This document shows, in pieces, positions 17,732 to 24,516 of a DNA stretch of 64,000 bases; within the stretch, counting starts at the first letter, position 1; every line of letters begins with the position of its first letter. The notes under the pieces were generated by a model that had not been told where the DNA came from, did no database searches, and saw only the letters and a program-made list of their open reading frames with translations. The DNA comes from ZC4RG19 sp017577565. Lineage in GTDB: Bacteria > Actinomycetota > Acidimicrobiia > Acidimicrobiales > VFJN01. The stretch spans positions 1-64,000 of the forward strand of contig VSCH01000006.1 of assembly GCA_047459075.1 (NCBI GenBank). Direction: 5' to 3'. Made by a program: the position numbers and the translations under genes.

Positions 17732-18361
17732 TCAGATCCCGAACCGGCCCCGCTCGAACGCCTCGACCGCCTCCGGCGGGCCGTCGACCTCGACGCGGGC
17801 CGCGCCCCGCCGGCCGTAGAGCACGAGCACGAGCTCCTGCGGGTCGCCGGTCACCCGCACGGCGGGCCCACCGCCCCGGGCCGGGACGTCGCCGCGGCCG
17901 GGGGCGACGAGCGCCGCCCGCACCCGGGCCCGCCGCAGCATGAGCGGGCCGAGCCGGCGCACCGTCGTCCACGCGAAGTCGTCGAGCTCGGGGTCGGTGC
18001 GGGGACCCCGGCCGACGGCCCGGCGCACGTCCTCGTGGTGCACGAACCACTCGTTGGCGTTGAGCAGCGTGCGCAGGCCCGGCACCCGCCACGGCACGAG
18101 CGGCGGGCCCGCCCGCAGCCGTTCGACCAGGGCCTCGTAGCCCCGGGACCGGGCCCCGTCCATCAGGCGGCGCCCGAGGCCCGCGAACCGCTCGCCGCCC
18201 AGGATGACGAGCGGGGTCCGCGGGTCGCGCTCGCGCAGCACCAGGTGGGCGGCGAGGTCCAGCGTCGACCAGCCCTCGCACAGCGTCGGCGCCCCGGGCC
18301 CGACCTCGAGGAAGAGGTCGCAGAGCGCCGCCCGCTCACGGGCGTCGAGAGGCTCCCCCAT
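17732..18361 (-). CDS. TIGR03085-type protein of the mycothiol-dependent isomerase/DinB-like superfamily
   Basis: A 209-residue protein. The opening RERAALCDLFLEVGPGAPTLCEGWSTLDLAAHL with a histidine-containing helix, FVHHEDVRRA, and the C-terminal LVLYGRRGAARVEVDGPPEAV match the actinobacterial TIGR03085 family, relatives of mycothiol-dependent maleylpyruvate isomerase. Histidines in AHL and HHED are likely metal ligands. The reaction is unknown, and a mycothiol-linked role fits mshC at 4091. ATG at 18361 lies seven bases after TACCCT, which overlaps the -10 of the divergent cyclophilin gene. The gene ends 19 bases from the importer operon. Confidence 0.88.
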   Translation of the reverse strand: MGEPLDARERAALCDLFLEVGPGAPTLCEGWSTLDLAAHLVLRERDPRTPLVILGGERFAGLGRRLMDGARSRGYEALVERLRAGPPLVPWRVPGLRTLLNANEWFVHHEDVRRAVGRGPRTDPELDDFAWTTVRRLGPLMLRRARVRAALVAPGRGDVPARGGGPAVRVTGDPQELVLVLYGRRGAARVEVDGPPEAVEAFERGRFGI

Positions 18362-18367
18362 CGCCAC

Positions 18368-18374
18368 TAGGGTA
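18368..18374. promoter_or_regulatory. Symmetric bidirectional leaderless promoter
   Basis: The heptamer TAGGGTA holds a -10 on each strand: TAGGGT (18368-18373) for the cyclophilin gene with six bases to its ATG, and TACCCT (18374-18369) for the TIGR03085 gene with seven bases to its ATG. Only 18 bases separate the two start codons, so both mRNAs should be leaderless. Confidence 0.65.
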
Positions 18375-18379
18375 CGGCC

Positions 18380-18856
18380 ATGGCATCGCCCCCCGCCCAC
18401 GAGATCGACGACGACGCGACCTACGAGGTCACCATCACCACCGACAAGGGCGACATCGTCATGGAGCTCGACCCGAAGCTCGCGCCCATGACGGTGAACA
18501 ACTTCGTCGCCCTGGCCCGCCGGGGCTTCTACGACGGCACCACCTTCCACCGCGTCGTGCCGGACTTCGTCATCCAGGGCGGCGACCCGGAGGGCACCGG
18601 GCGGGGCGGCCCCGGCTACACGTTCCCCGACGAGCCCGTGCGGGGCGAGTACACCCACGGCGCCGTCGCCATGGCCAACGCCGGGCCGGACACCAACGGC
18701 TCGCAGTTCTTCATCTGCATCGACGACTGCCGGACCAAGCTCGACAAGGCCTACAACCTCTTCGGGTACGTCACCGCCGGCCTCGACGTCGCCGACCGGA
18801 TCACCCCCGGCGACGTGATGCGCCGGGTCACGGTGGTCGAGAAGCGGGCCGCCTGA
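18380..18856 (+). CDS. Peptidyl-prolyl cis-trans isomerase, cyclophilin type
   Basis: A 158-residue cytosolic cyclophilin that speeds proline isomerisation during folding. The active-site stretch FHRVVPDFVIQGGDPEGTG and the ANAGPDTNGSQFFI block are intact, including the catalytic Arg in FHRV. There is no signal peptide. It carries a short disordered N-terminus of about 14 residues. Its start is fixed by the TAGGGT hexamer six bases upstream. Confidence 0.97.
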   Translation: MASPPAHEIDDDATYEVTITTDKGDIVMELDPKLAPMTVNNFVALARRGFYDGTTFHRVVPDFVIQGGDPEGTGRGGPGYTFPDEPVRGEYTHGAVAMANAGPDTNGSQFFICIDDCRTKLDKAYNLFGYVTAGLDVADRITPGDVMRRVTVVEKRAA

Positions 18857-18894
18857 CGCCCGCCCGGCGTTCCAGCCCCCGCCGCCCGGAGAAC

Positions 18895-18900
18895 TACGCT
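18895..18900 (+). promoter_or_regulatory. Leaderless -10 hexamer of the thioesterase-ligase pair
   Basis: TACGCT ends seven bases before the ATG at 18908; no SD lies between. Confidence 0.55.
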
Positions 18901-18907
18901 CGGCCCG

Positions 18908-19699
18908 ATGTCAGACGAGCCGCTGTTCACGCCGCGCGGCGGCTACTTCCTGCCCTCCGAGCACACCCGTGGCCCCTGGGACCCGCGGCACCAGCACGGT
19001 GGCGCGGTGGCCGCGCTGGTCGCCCGGGCCGTCGAGCGCCAGGCGGGCGACGAGTTCTGCCTCACCCGGCTCACCGTCGAGCTGATGCGGCCCGTGCCGC
19101 TCGAGCCGCTGGCCATCGACCTCAGCGTCCCCCGGCCCGGGCGCCGCGTCCTCGGCATCACCGCGTCGGTCAGCGCCGGCGACCTCGACGTCGAGGTCGT
19201 GCGGGCCCACGCGGTCGCGGTCCGCCACACCGAGCTGCCGACCGGCGAGGGCGTCGACCACCGCCTCGACCCCGGCCCCGACGCCGGCGAGCCGCGGCCC
19301 TTCGCCTTCGAGGACGACCTCCCGGCCTTCCACCGCACCGGGATGGAGATCCGCTTCGTCGACGGCGGCGCCGACCGCCCGGGCCCGGCGCGGGCCTGGT
19401 TCCGCCTCCGCCGGCCGGTCGTCGGCGACGAGGAGCCGAGCGGGGTCCAGCGCGTCGCGGCGGCGGCCGACTTCTCCAACGGCATCTCGTGGGTGCTGCC
19501 CTTCGCCGACTGGATCTTCCTGAACCCCGACCTGACGCTGCACCTCGCCCGGCCGCCGGCCGGCGAGTGGATCGGCCTGGACGCCGTGACCGTGCCGAGC
19601 GACCAGGGGATGGGGATGGCCGAGAGCGCGGTCTACGACGAGAAGGGACGGCTGGGGCGCGCCGTGCAGAGCCTGCTCCTGCAGCGCCGGACGCCGTGA
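18908..19699 (+). CDS. Acyl-CoA thioesterase-like protein (double hotdog, TesB-related)
   Basis: A 263-residue protein with two hotdog-like halves. The first has RGPWDPRHQHGGAVAALVARAVER, the typical hotdog central helix, followed by LTRLTVELMRPVPLEPL. The second repeats with DFSNGISWVLPFADWIFLNPDLTLHL and a closing AESAVYDEKGRLGRAVQSLLLQRR. Family members hydrolyse acyl-CoA thioesters. The stop overlaps the start of an acyl-CoA ligase (GTGA), so the two probably work on the same acyl group. Confidence 0.88.
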   Translation: MSDEPLFTPRGGYFLPSEHTRGPWDPRHQHGGAVAALVARAVERQAGDEFCLTRLTVELMRPVPLEPLAIDLSVPRPGRRVLGITASVSAGDLDVEVVRAHAVAVRHTELPTGEGVDHRLDPGPDAGEPRPFAFEDDLPAFHRTGMEIRFVDGGADRPGPARAWFRLRRPVVGDEEPSGVQRVAAAADFSNGISWVLPFADWIFLNPDLTLHLARPPAGEWIGLDAVTVPSDQGMGMAESAVYDEKGRLGRAVQSLLLQRRTP

Positions 19700-21348
19700 G
19701 CGACCCCGCCGCCCCCATCGCCGACCACAACTGCGCCGCCCTGCACGAGGCCGTCGCGGCCGCGGTCGGCGACCGCGACTGCCTGGTGGCGGGCGGGATC
19801 ACCCGCACCTGGGCCGAGGTGACCGACCGCACCCGCCGGCTGGCCGCCGTGCTGGCCGACGCCGGCATCGGCCTGCGCCGCCCGCCCACGGAGGTCGCCC
19901 CGTGGGAGTCGCCGCACGACCACGTCGCGCTCTACCTCCACAACGGCCACGAGTACCTCGAGGGCATGATCGGCGCCTGGAAGGCGCGGGCCGCGAGCGT
20001 CAACGTCAACTACCGGTACGTCGCCGGCGAGCTGGCCCACGTGCTGCGGGACAGCGGGGCGGTCGCGGTCGTCTACCACGGCGCCTTCGCCGCCACCCTG
20101 GCCGAGGTCCTACCCGAGCTCCCGCAGGTCCGCCTGCTGCTGCAGGTCGACGACGGCTCCGGCGCGCCGCTGCTGCCCGGGGCCCGCTGGTACGAGGAGG
20201 CGCTCGCCGCGGCGACGCCCCGGCCGCCCCGCGACCTCAGCCCCGACGACCGCTACGTCCTCTACACCGGCGGCACGACCGGCCGGCCCAAGGGCACGCT
20301 GTGGCGCCAGGGCGACTTCCTCGCCACCGCGCTGGGCGTGCGGGGCACGGTCGACGAGCTGGTGGCGGCCGCCCGGCGGCGCACCGACCTGCGGGTCCTG
20401 CCCTCGGCGCCGTTCATGCACGGCGCCGCCCACTGGAACGCCCTGTCGGCCTGGATCGCCGGCGGGACGGTCGTCGTGCAGGACGACCCCACCCGCTTCG
20501 ACCCCGCGGACGTGCTGCGCACCTGCGAGCGGGAGCGGGTCACGTCGCTGCAGATCGTCGGCGACCCCTTCGCCCGCCCGCTGCTCGACGAGCTCGACAC
20601 CGGCGCCTACGACCTGTCCCGGCTGCGGGTCCTCCTGTCCGGGGGCGCCGTGCTGTCGCCGGCGGTGGCGCAGCGGCTGCGGGAGCACGTGCCCGGGCTG
20701 CGCATCATCGACGTGCTCGGGTCGTCGGAGTCGGGCCGGCAGGCGGTGGGCGACGGGTCCGCCCGCTTCCGCCCCGAGGCCACGACGGTCGTGCTGTCGG
20801 CCGACCGGCGCCGCCGCCTGGCGCCGGGCGACGACGAGGTCGGCTGGCTCGCCCAGGCCGGTCGGGTGCCGCTCGGCTACCTGGGCGACCCCGAGAAGAC
20901 CGCGGCGACGTTCCCCGTCGTCGACGGCGTGCGCCACGCCGTGGCCGGCGACCGGGTGCGCCTGCGGCACGACGGCACCCTCGAGCTGCTCGGGCGGGAC
21001 TCGGTGACCATCAACACCGGCGGCGAGAAGGTGTTCGCCGAGGAGGTCGAGCAGGTGCTGACCGACCACCCGGCGGTGGCCGACGCGATCGTCACCGGCC
21101 GGCCCAGCGAGCGCTGGGGGCAGGAGGTCGTGGCCGTCCTGGCCGCCCGGCCCGGCGTCGCGCCGCCGGCCGACGACGAGCTGCGGGCCCACTGCCGGGC
21201 GTCCCTCGCCGGGTACAAGGTGCCGAAGGCCTTCGTCTGGGTCGACCGGGTGCAGCGCTCCCCCGCCGGCAAGGCCGACTACGCCTGGGCCCGGGCGGTG
21301 GCCGGCGAGGCGCCGGGCCGCCCCGCCCCCGACCGGGCGGGCGGCTGA
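19696..21348 (+). CDS. Acyl-CoA synthetase (ANL superfamily, fatty-acid-CoA ligase-like)
   Basis: A 550-residue adenylate-forming ligase that activates a carboxylic acid with ATP and transfers it to CoA. The P-loop YTGGTTGRPKGTLWRQ (A3), the A5-like LGSSESG, the hinge region GRDSVTINTGGEKVFAEEVE and the C-terminal lysine region SPAGKADYAWAR are all visible. GTG start overlaps the thioesterase stop by four bases. Similar enzymes in actinobacteria act on fatty acids or steroid side chains; this substrate is unknown. Confidence 0.93.
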   Translation: MSDPAAPIADHNCAALHEAVAAAVGDRDCLVAGGITRTWAEVTDRTRRLAAVLADAGIGLRRPPTEVAPWESPHDHVALYLHNGHEYLEGMIGAWKARAASVNVNYRYVAGELAHVLRDSGAVAVVYHGAFAATLAEVLPELPQVRLLLQVDDGSGAPLLPGARWYEEALAAATPRPPRDLSPDDRYVLYTGGTTGRPKGTLWRQGDFLATALGVRGTVDELVAAARRRTDLRVLPSAPFMHGAAHWNALSAWIAGGTVVVQDDPTRFDPADVLRTCERERVTSLQIVGDPFARPLLDELDTGAYDLSRLRVLLSGGAVLSPAVAQRLREHVPGLRIIDVLGSSESGRQAVGDGSARFRPEATTVVLSADRRRRLAPGDDEVGWLAQAGRVPLGYLGDPEKTAATFPVVDGVRHAVAGDRVRLRHDGTLELLGRDSVTINTGGEKVFAEEVEQVLTDHPAVADAIVTGRPSERWGQEVVAVLAARPGVAPPADDELRAHCRASLAGYKVPKAFVWVDRVQRSPAGKADYAWARAVAGEAPGRPAPDRAGG

Positions 21349-21391
21349 GCGCCCGGGTCGCGCCGCCCCCTCCCCCGTCGCGTGGCCCGAC

Positions 21392-21406
21392 CCCGCCCGG
21401 GGCGGG
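21392..21406. terminator. Possible bidirectional terminator hairpin
   Basis: CCCGCC and GGCGGG flank three bases in the 61-base convergent gap between the acyl-CoA ligase and the MEMO-AMMECR1 gene. It is short and has no T-tract. Confidence 0.3.
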
Positions 21407-21409
21407 CCG

Positions 21410-22795
21410 TCAGCCGACGAAGTCGGTCGTCGTGTAGCGCCACGCCCGCAGGTCGCTCGGCCAGACCCCGCCGTCGAGGCCCGCCTTGGCCAGGAGGGCG
21501 GACACGAAGCGCTCGGGCGTGACCAGGGTCCGCCACACCGAGGGCAGGAACGCCGCCCGCCGCTCGCCGGACGCGAGCACCAGGCCGTCGGTCCCGGGGC
21601 GCAGCGCGGCGAGCAGGTCGACGCGGGTGGCGGGCAGCGGCTCGAGGGCGGAGAGCAGGGCCACCTTCACGGCCGTCCGGTCGAGGTCGCCCGCCGCCAG
21701 CTGCGGGAAGCGGGGGTCGGCGAAGGCGGCGCCCCGGGCGTTGCGGGCCACGTCGCGCCACAGCGGCCGCGACGGCTGGAGCGTGCCGATGCAGCCCGCC
21801 AGCTCGCCCTCCCGCTCGAGGGTCACGAACGAGCACCCGGGCGACCGCAGGCGCTCGGGCACGTCGTCGTCGTCGAGCGGGTCGGGCTCCCCCGTCGCCA
21901 GCTCGTGGGCGATGGCGCTCCGGGCCCGGGCGAGCAGCCAGTGCGCCTCCCGGGGCTCCGGCCGCCCGGCGGGGGCGAGGGCGAAGCTGCCGTAGCCGAC
22001 GACCCGGGAGGTGTCACCGGAGGCCGCCGCCGAGGTCGTCATCGCCAGCGTGCGGGCCACGAGCCGGCGGGGGCGGGCCGCCACGAGCAGGCCGCCGATG
22101 GCGACGCAGCCGCAGGCGTCGTAGGGGCCGATGTCGCCGTGCCGCCCCTCGAGGATGGCCCGCCGGGTGCGCTCGTCGCGCGCCCGGGCCGTGGCCTCGT
22201 CGAGGTAGTGGCTGAGGTCGGAGGACACGACGACGAGCGTGCGGTCGTCCCACAGGCGCTCGAGCGCGGCGGCCACCCGGACGTGCGGGGCCCGGCCGAC
22301 GACGAGCGGGACGACGGGCCGGCCCGGGAGCACCCGCTGCAGGAACGGCAGGTGCACCTCGACGCTGTGCTCGGGGGCGTGGGCCTCGTCGGCGGGCACC
22401 GCCAGCCCGCAGGCCACCAGGTCGCCGACCGCGTCGACGTCGACGTCCACCGGGCCGAGCGGCGTCTCCCACCGGGCGGCGGTCGTGGCGCCGACGCCGA
22501 CGCCGCCGACCGGCACCCGGTGGGCCGGGCCCACGACCGCCACCCGCTCGACCCACCCGGCGTCCGCGGCGACGGCACGGTAGGCCGCGCCGGCGGTGGC
22601 GCCCGAGTAGCGGTAGCCGGCGTGGGGTGCGATGACCGCCCGGGGCCGGCCGTCGGGCTCGACGACCGGCGCGGCGGCCAGCGCCCGGTCGACGGCGGCG
22701 CGCAGGTCGTCGGCGTCGGCCGGGTAGAACAGGCCGGCGACGGCGGGCGGCCGGGTGGCACCGGCGCCGGGACGGGCGGCAGCGTCCGAGGTCAC
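21410..22795 (-). CDS. MEMO-AMMECR1 fusion (AmmeMemoRadiSam system proteins B and A)
   Basis: A 461-residue fusion. Residues 18-275 form a MEMO domain: PHAGYRYSG with H58, PEHSVEVHLPFLQ with H143, SSDLSHYLD with H196 and a cysteine near 228-230 (CGC). These correspond to the His/Cys metal site of human MEMO1. Residues 285-461 form an AMMECR1 domain with CSFVTLEREGELAGCIGTL, PLWRDVARNARGAAFADPRFP and a C-terminal WRTLVTPERFVSALLAKAGL. In many prokaryotes these are separate genes next to a radical SAM gene, and here the radical SAM gene is 17 bases upstream. The function of the system is unknown; cytosolic RNA or protein modification and metal redox roles have been suggested for homologues. Confidence 0.93.
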   Translation of the reverse strand: MTSDAAARPGAGATRPPAVAGLFYPADADDLRAAVDRALAAAPVVEPDGRPRAVIAPHAGYRYSGATAGAAYRAVAADAGWVERVAVVGPAHRVPVGGVGVGATTAARWETPLGPVDVDVDAVGDLVACGLAVPADEAHAPEHSVEVHLPFLQRVLPGRPVVPLVVGRAPHVRVAAALERLWDDRTLVVVSSDLSHYLDEATARARDERTRRAILEGRHGDIGPYDACGCVAIGGLLVAARPRRLVARTLAMTTSAAASGDTSRVVGYGSFALAPAGRPEPREAHWLLARARSAIAHELATGEPDPLDDDDVPERLRSPGCSFVTLEREGELAGCIGTLQPSRPLWRDVARNARGAAFADPRFPQLAAGDLDRTAVKVALLSALEPLPATRVDLLAALRPGTDGLVLASGERRAAFLPSVWRTLVTPERFVSALLAKAGLDGGVWPSDLRAWRYTTTDFVG

Positions 22796-22812
22796 GGCGC
22801 GCCGGCCCCCCG

Positions 22813-23928
22813 TCAGGACGAGGCGACGGCGATCCGGACGGGGACGCGCCGCCGCCCCCACGTGCCGGGCCGGCCCTCGAAGCGGCCGGGGAGGCGGTGG
22901 CCGCAGGTCCGGCACCGCCCGTAGTCGGTGAGGTGCCAGCGGCCGAGCTCGTACCAGTCGCGCTCGATGAGCAGCGCACCGCAGCCCGGGCACCAGGTGC
23001 TCGAGCCCTCGCGGTCGTGCACGTTGCCGGTGTAGACGTGGCGCAGCCCGTTGCGCAGCCCCCAGGCCCGGGCCCGGGTCAGCGTCTCGGGCGGCGTGCG
23101 GGGGACGTCGGTCATCTTGAAGTCGGGGTGGAAGGCGGTGAAGTGCAGCGGGACGTCGGGCCCGAGGTGCTCGGCGACCCACCCGGTGAGCTGGTCGAGC
23201 TCGGCGTCGCCGTCGTTGCGCCCCGGGATCAGCAGCGTCGTGATCTCGAACCACAGGTCGGTCTCGTGGCGCAGGTACTCGAGCGTCTCGAGGACCGGTT
23301 CGAGCCGCCCGCCGCAGACGTGCCGGTAGAAGTCGTCGGTGAAGCCCTTGAGGTCGACGTTCAGCGCGTCGAGGTGCCCGTAGAACTCCCGGCGGGGCTC
23401 CGGGCACATGTAGCCGGCGGTCACCGCGACGGCGGCGAGGCCCACCTCGTGGCAGGCGTCGGCGACGTCCTGCGCGTACTCGAAGAAGATCGTCGGGTCG
23501 TTGTAGGTGAAGGCCACGCTGCGGCAGCCGGCCCGGCGGGCGGCGTCCGCGATCGCCTCGGGCGAGGCGGCGTCGGCCAGCGTGTCGATCTCCTTCGACT
23601 TGGAGATGTCCCAGTTCTGGCAGAAGCGGCAGGCGAGGTTGCACCCCGCCGTGCCGAAGGACAGGACGGACGTGCCGGGCAGGAAGTGGTTGAGGGGCTT
23701 CTTCTCGATCGGGTCGACGCAGAAGCCGGACGACCGCCCGTAGGTCAGCAGGACGACGCCGGGCTCCTCCTCGCCCTCGCCCCGCTCCGGCCGGCCGCGG
23801 ACGAAGCAGACGCCCCGCTGGCCCGGCCGCAGCTTGCAGGCCCGGGGGCAGACGTCGCACTGCACCCGACCGTCGGGCAGCTCGTGCCAGTACCGGGTCG
23901 CGACCACCGTCGAACCGGTGCCGTCCAC
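22813..23928 (-). CDS. AmmeMemoRadiSam system radical SAM enzyme
   Basis: A 371-residue radical SAM protein. The cluster motif is CNLACRFCQNWDIS (C96, C100, C103). An N-terminal set C24, C27, C31 and C41 (CDVCPRACKL) and a C-terminal zinc-ribbon-like pair (CPGCG and CRTCG) surround the barrel, as in this family and in pyruvate formate-lyase-activase relatives. The GTG at 23928 is chosen because a TAGCGT hexamer ends seven bases upstream; the GTG at 23937 falls inside that hexamer. It is the first gene of a two-gene operon with the MEMO-AMMECR1 fusion. The substrate radical reaction is not known. Confidence 0.93.
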   Translation of the reverse strand: MDGTGSTVVATRYWHELPDGRVQCDVCPRACKLRPGQRGVCFVRGRPERGEGEEEPGVVLLTYGRSSGFCVDPIEKKPLNHFLPGTSVLSFGTAGCNLACRFCQNWDISKSKEIDTLADAASPEAIADAARRAGCRSVAFTYNDPTIFFEYAQDVADACHEVGLAAVAVTAGYMCPEPRREFYGHLDALNVDLKGFTDDFYRHVCGGRLEPVLETLEYLRHETDLWFEITTLLIPGRNDGDAELDQLTGWVAEHLGPDVPLHFTAFHPDFKMTDVPRTPPETLTRARAWGLRNGLRHVYTGNVHDREGSSTWCPGCGALLIERDWYELGRWHLTDYGRCRTCGHRLPGRFEGRPGTWGRRRVPVRIAVASS

Positions 23929-23935
23929 GCCACCC

Positions 23936-23941
23936 ACGCTA
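23936..23941 (-). promoter_or_regulatory. Leaderless -10 hexamer of the AmmeMemoRadiSam operon
   Basis: TAGCGT on the minus strand, seven bases before GTG 23928. It decides between two nearby GTG starts. Confidence 0.55.
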
Positions 23942-24079
23942 ACCCCGCCACGGTGAGCGCGCACCGCGGGCCCGGCGGCTCCGGCACACCGCTCCGGCGG
24001 GCGTGCCGGCCGCCGTGCCGGCGTCGCTCGGCCGCGCACGACGACGTCGAGGACACCGGGACGAGCGGCGGCGGGGCCG

Positions 24080-24499
24080 TCAGCCCGAGGACGCCAGCTG
24101 CTGCAGCTCGGCCCGCAGGGCGGGCGTCAGCAGGGTGCCGACCCGGTTCACGAGCTCGGTCGTCTGGTAGCCGACCGAGCCGACGTCGCAGTCGCGGCTG
24201 GCCACGACCCCGAGGCAGCTGCCGTCCGCGATCGCGCTCACGAAGAGGAAGCCCTCCCGCATGGCGATGATGACCCGCTCGACGCCGGCGCCGTCGACGG
24301 CCTGGTCCGCGGCCCGGGCCAGGCTGGTGCAGCCGGCGATGATGGCGCACAGCTGCTCCCCGGCCTCGTGGTCGAGCGAGCTCGACCGCGCCAGGAGCAC
24401 GCCGTCGGAGGACACCGCGACCGCGTCGTGGACGCCGGCCGTCTCCTCGACGAAGGAGTTGAGCAACCAGTTGAAGTTGCGGGCGTCCTCGGTGGCCAT
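24080..24499 (-). CDS. Roadblock/LC7-domain protein (CvnB-like)
   Basis: A 139-residue roadblock/LC7 protein: NFNWLLNSFVEETAGVHDAVAVSSDGVLLARS, an alternating strand-helix core, and GYQTTELVNRVGTLLTPALRAEL at the end. In Streptomyces conservons the equivalent (CvnB) sits between a sensor kinase and a small GTPase. Here it follows the kinase directly. ATG 24499 has GGGGGAG at good spacing. ATG 24520 overlaps the kinase stop as ATGA and would add seven residues. No DUF742 protein or GTPase gene follows. Confidence 0.9.
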   Translation of the reverse strand: MATEDARNFNWLLNSFVEETAGVHDAVAVSSDGVLLARSSSLDHEAGEQLCAIIAGCTSLARAADQAVDGAGVERVIIAMREGFLFVSAIADGSCLGVVASRDCDVGSVGYQTTELVNRVGTLLTPALRAELQQLASSG

Positions 24500-24516
24500 C
24501 CTCGCTCCCCCGTCCG

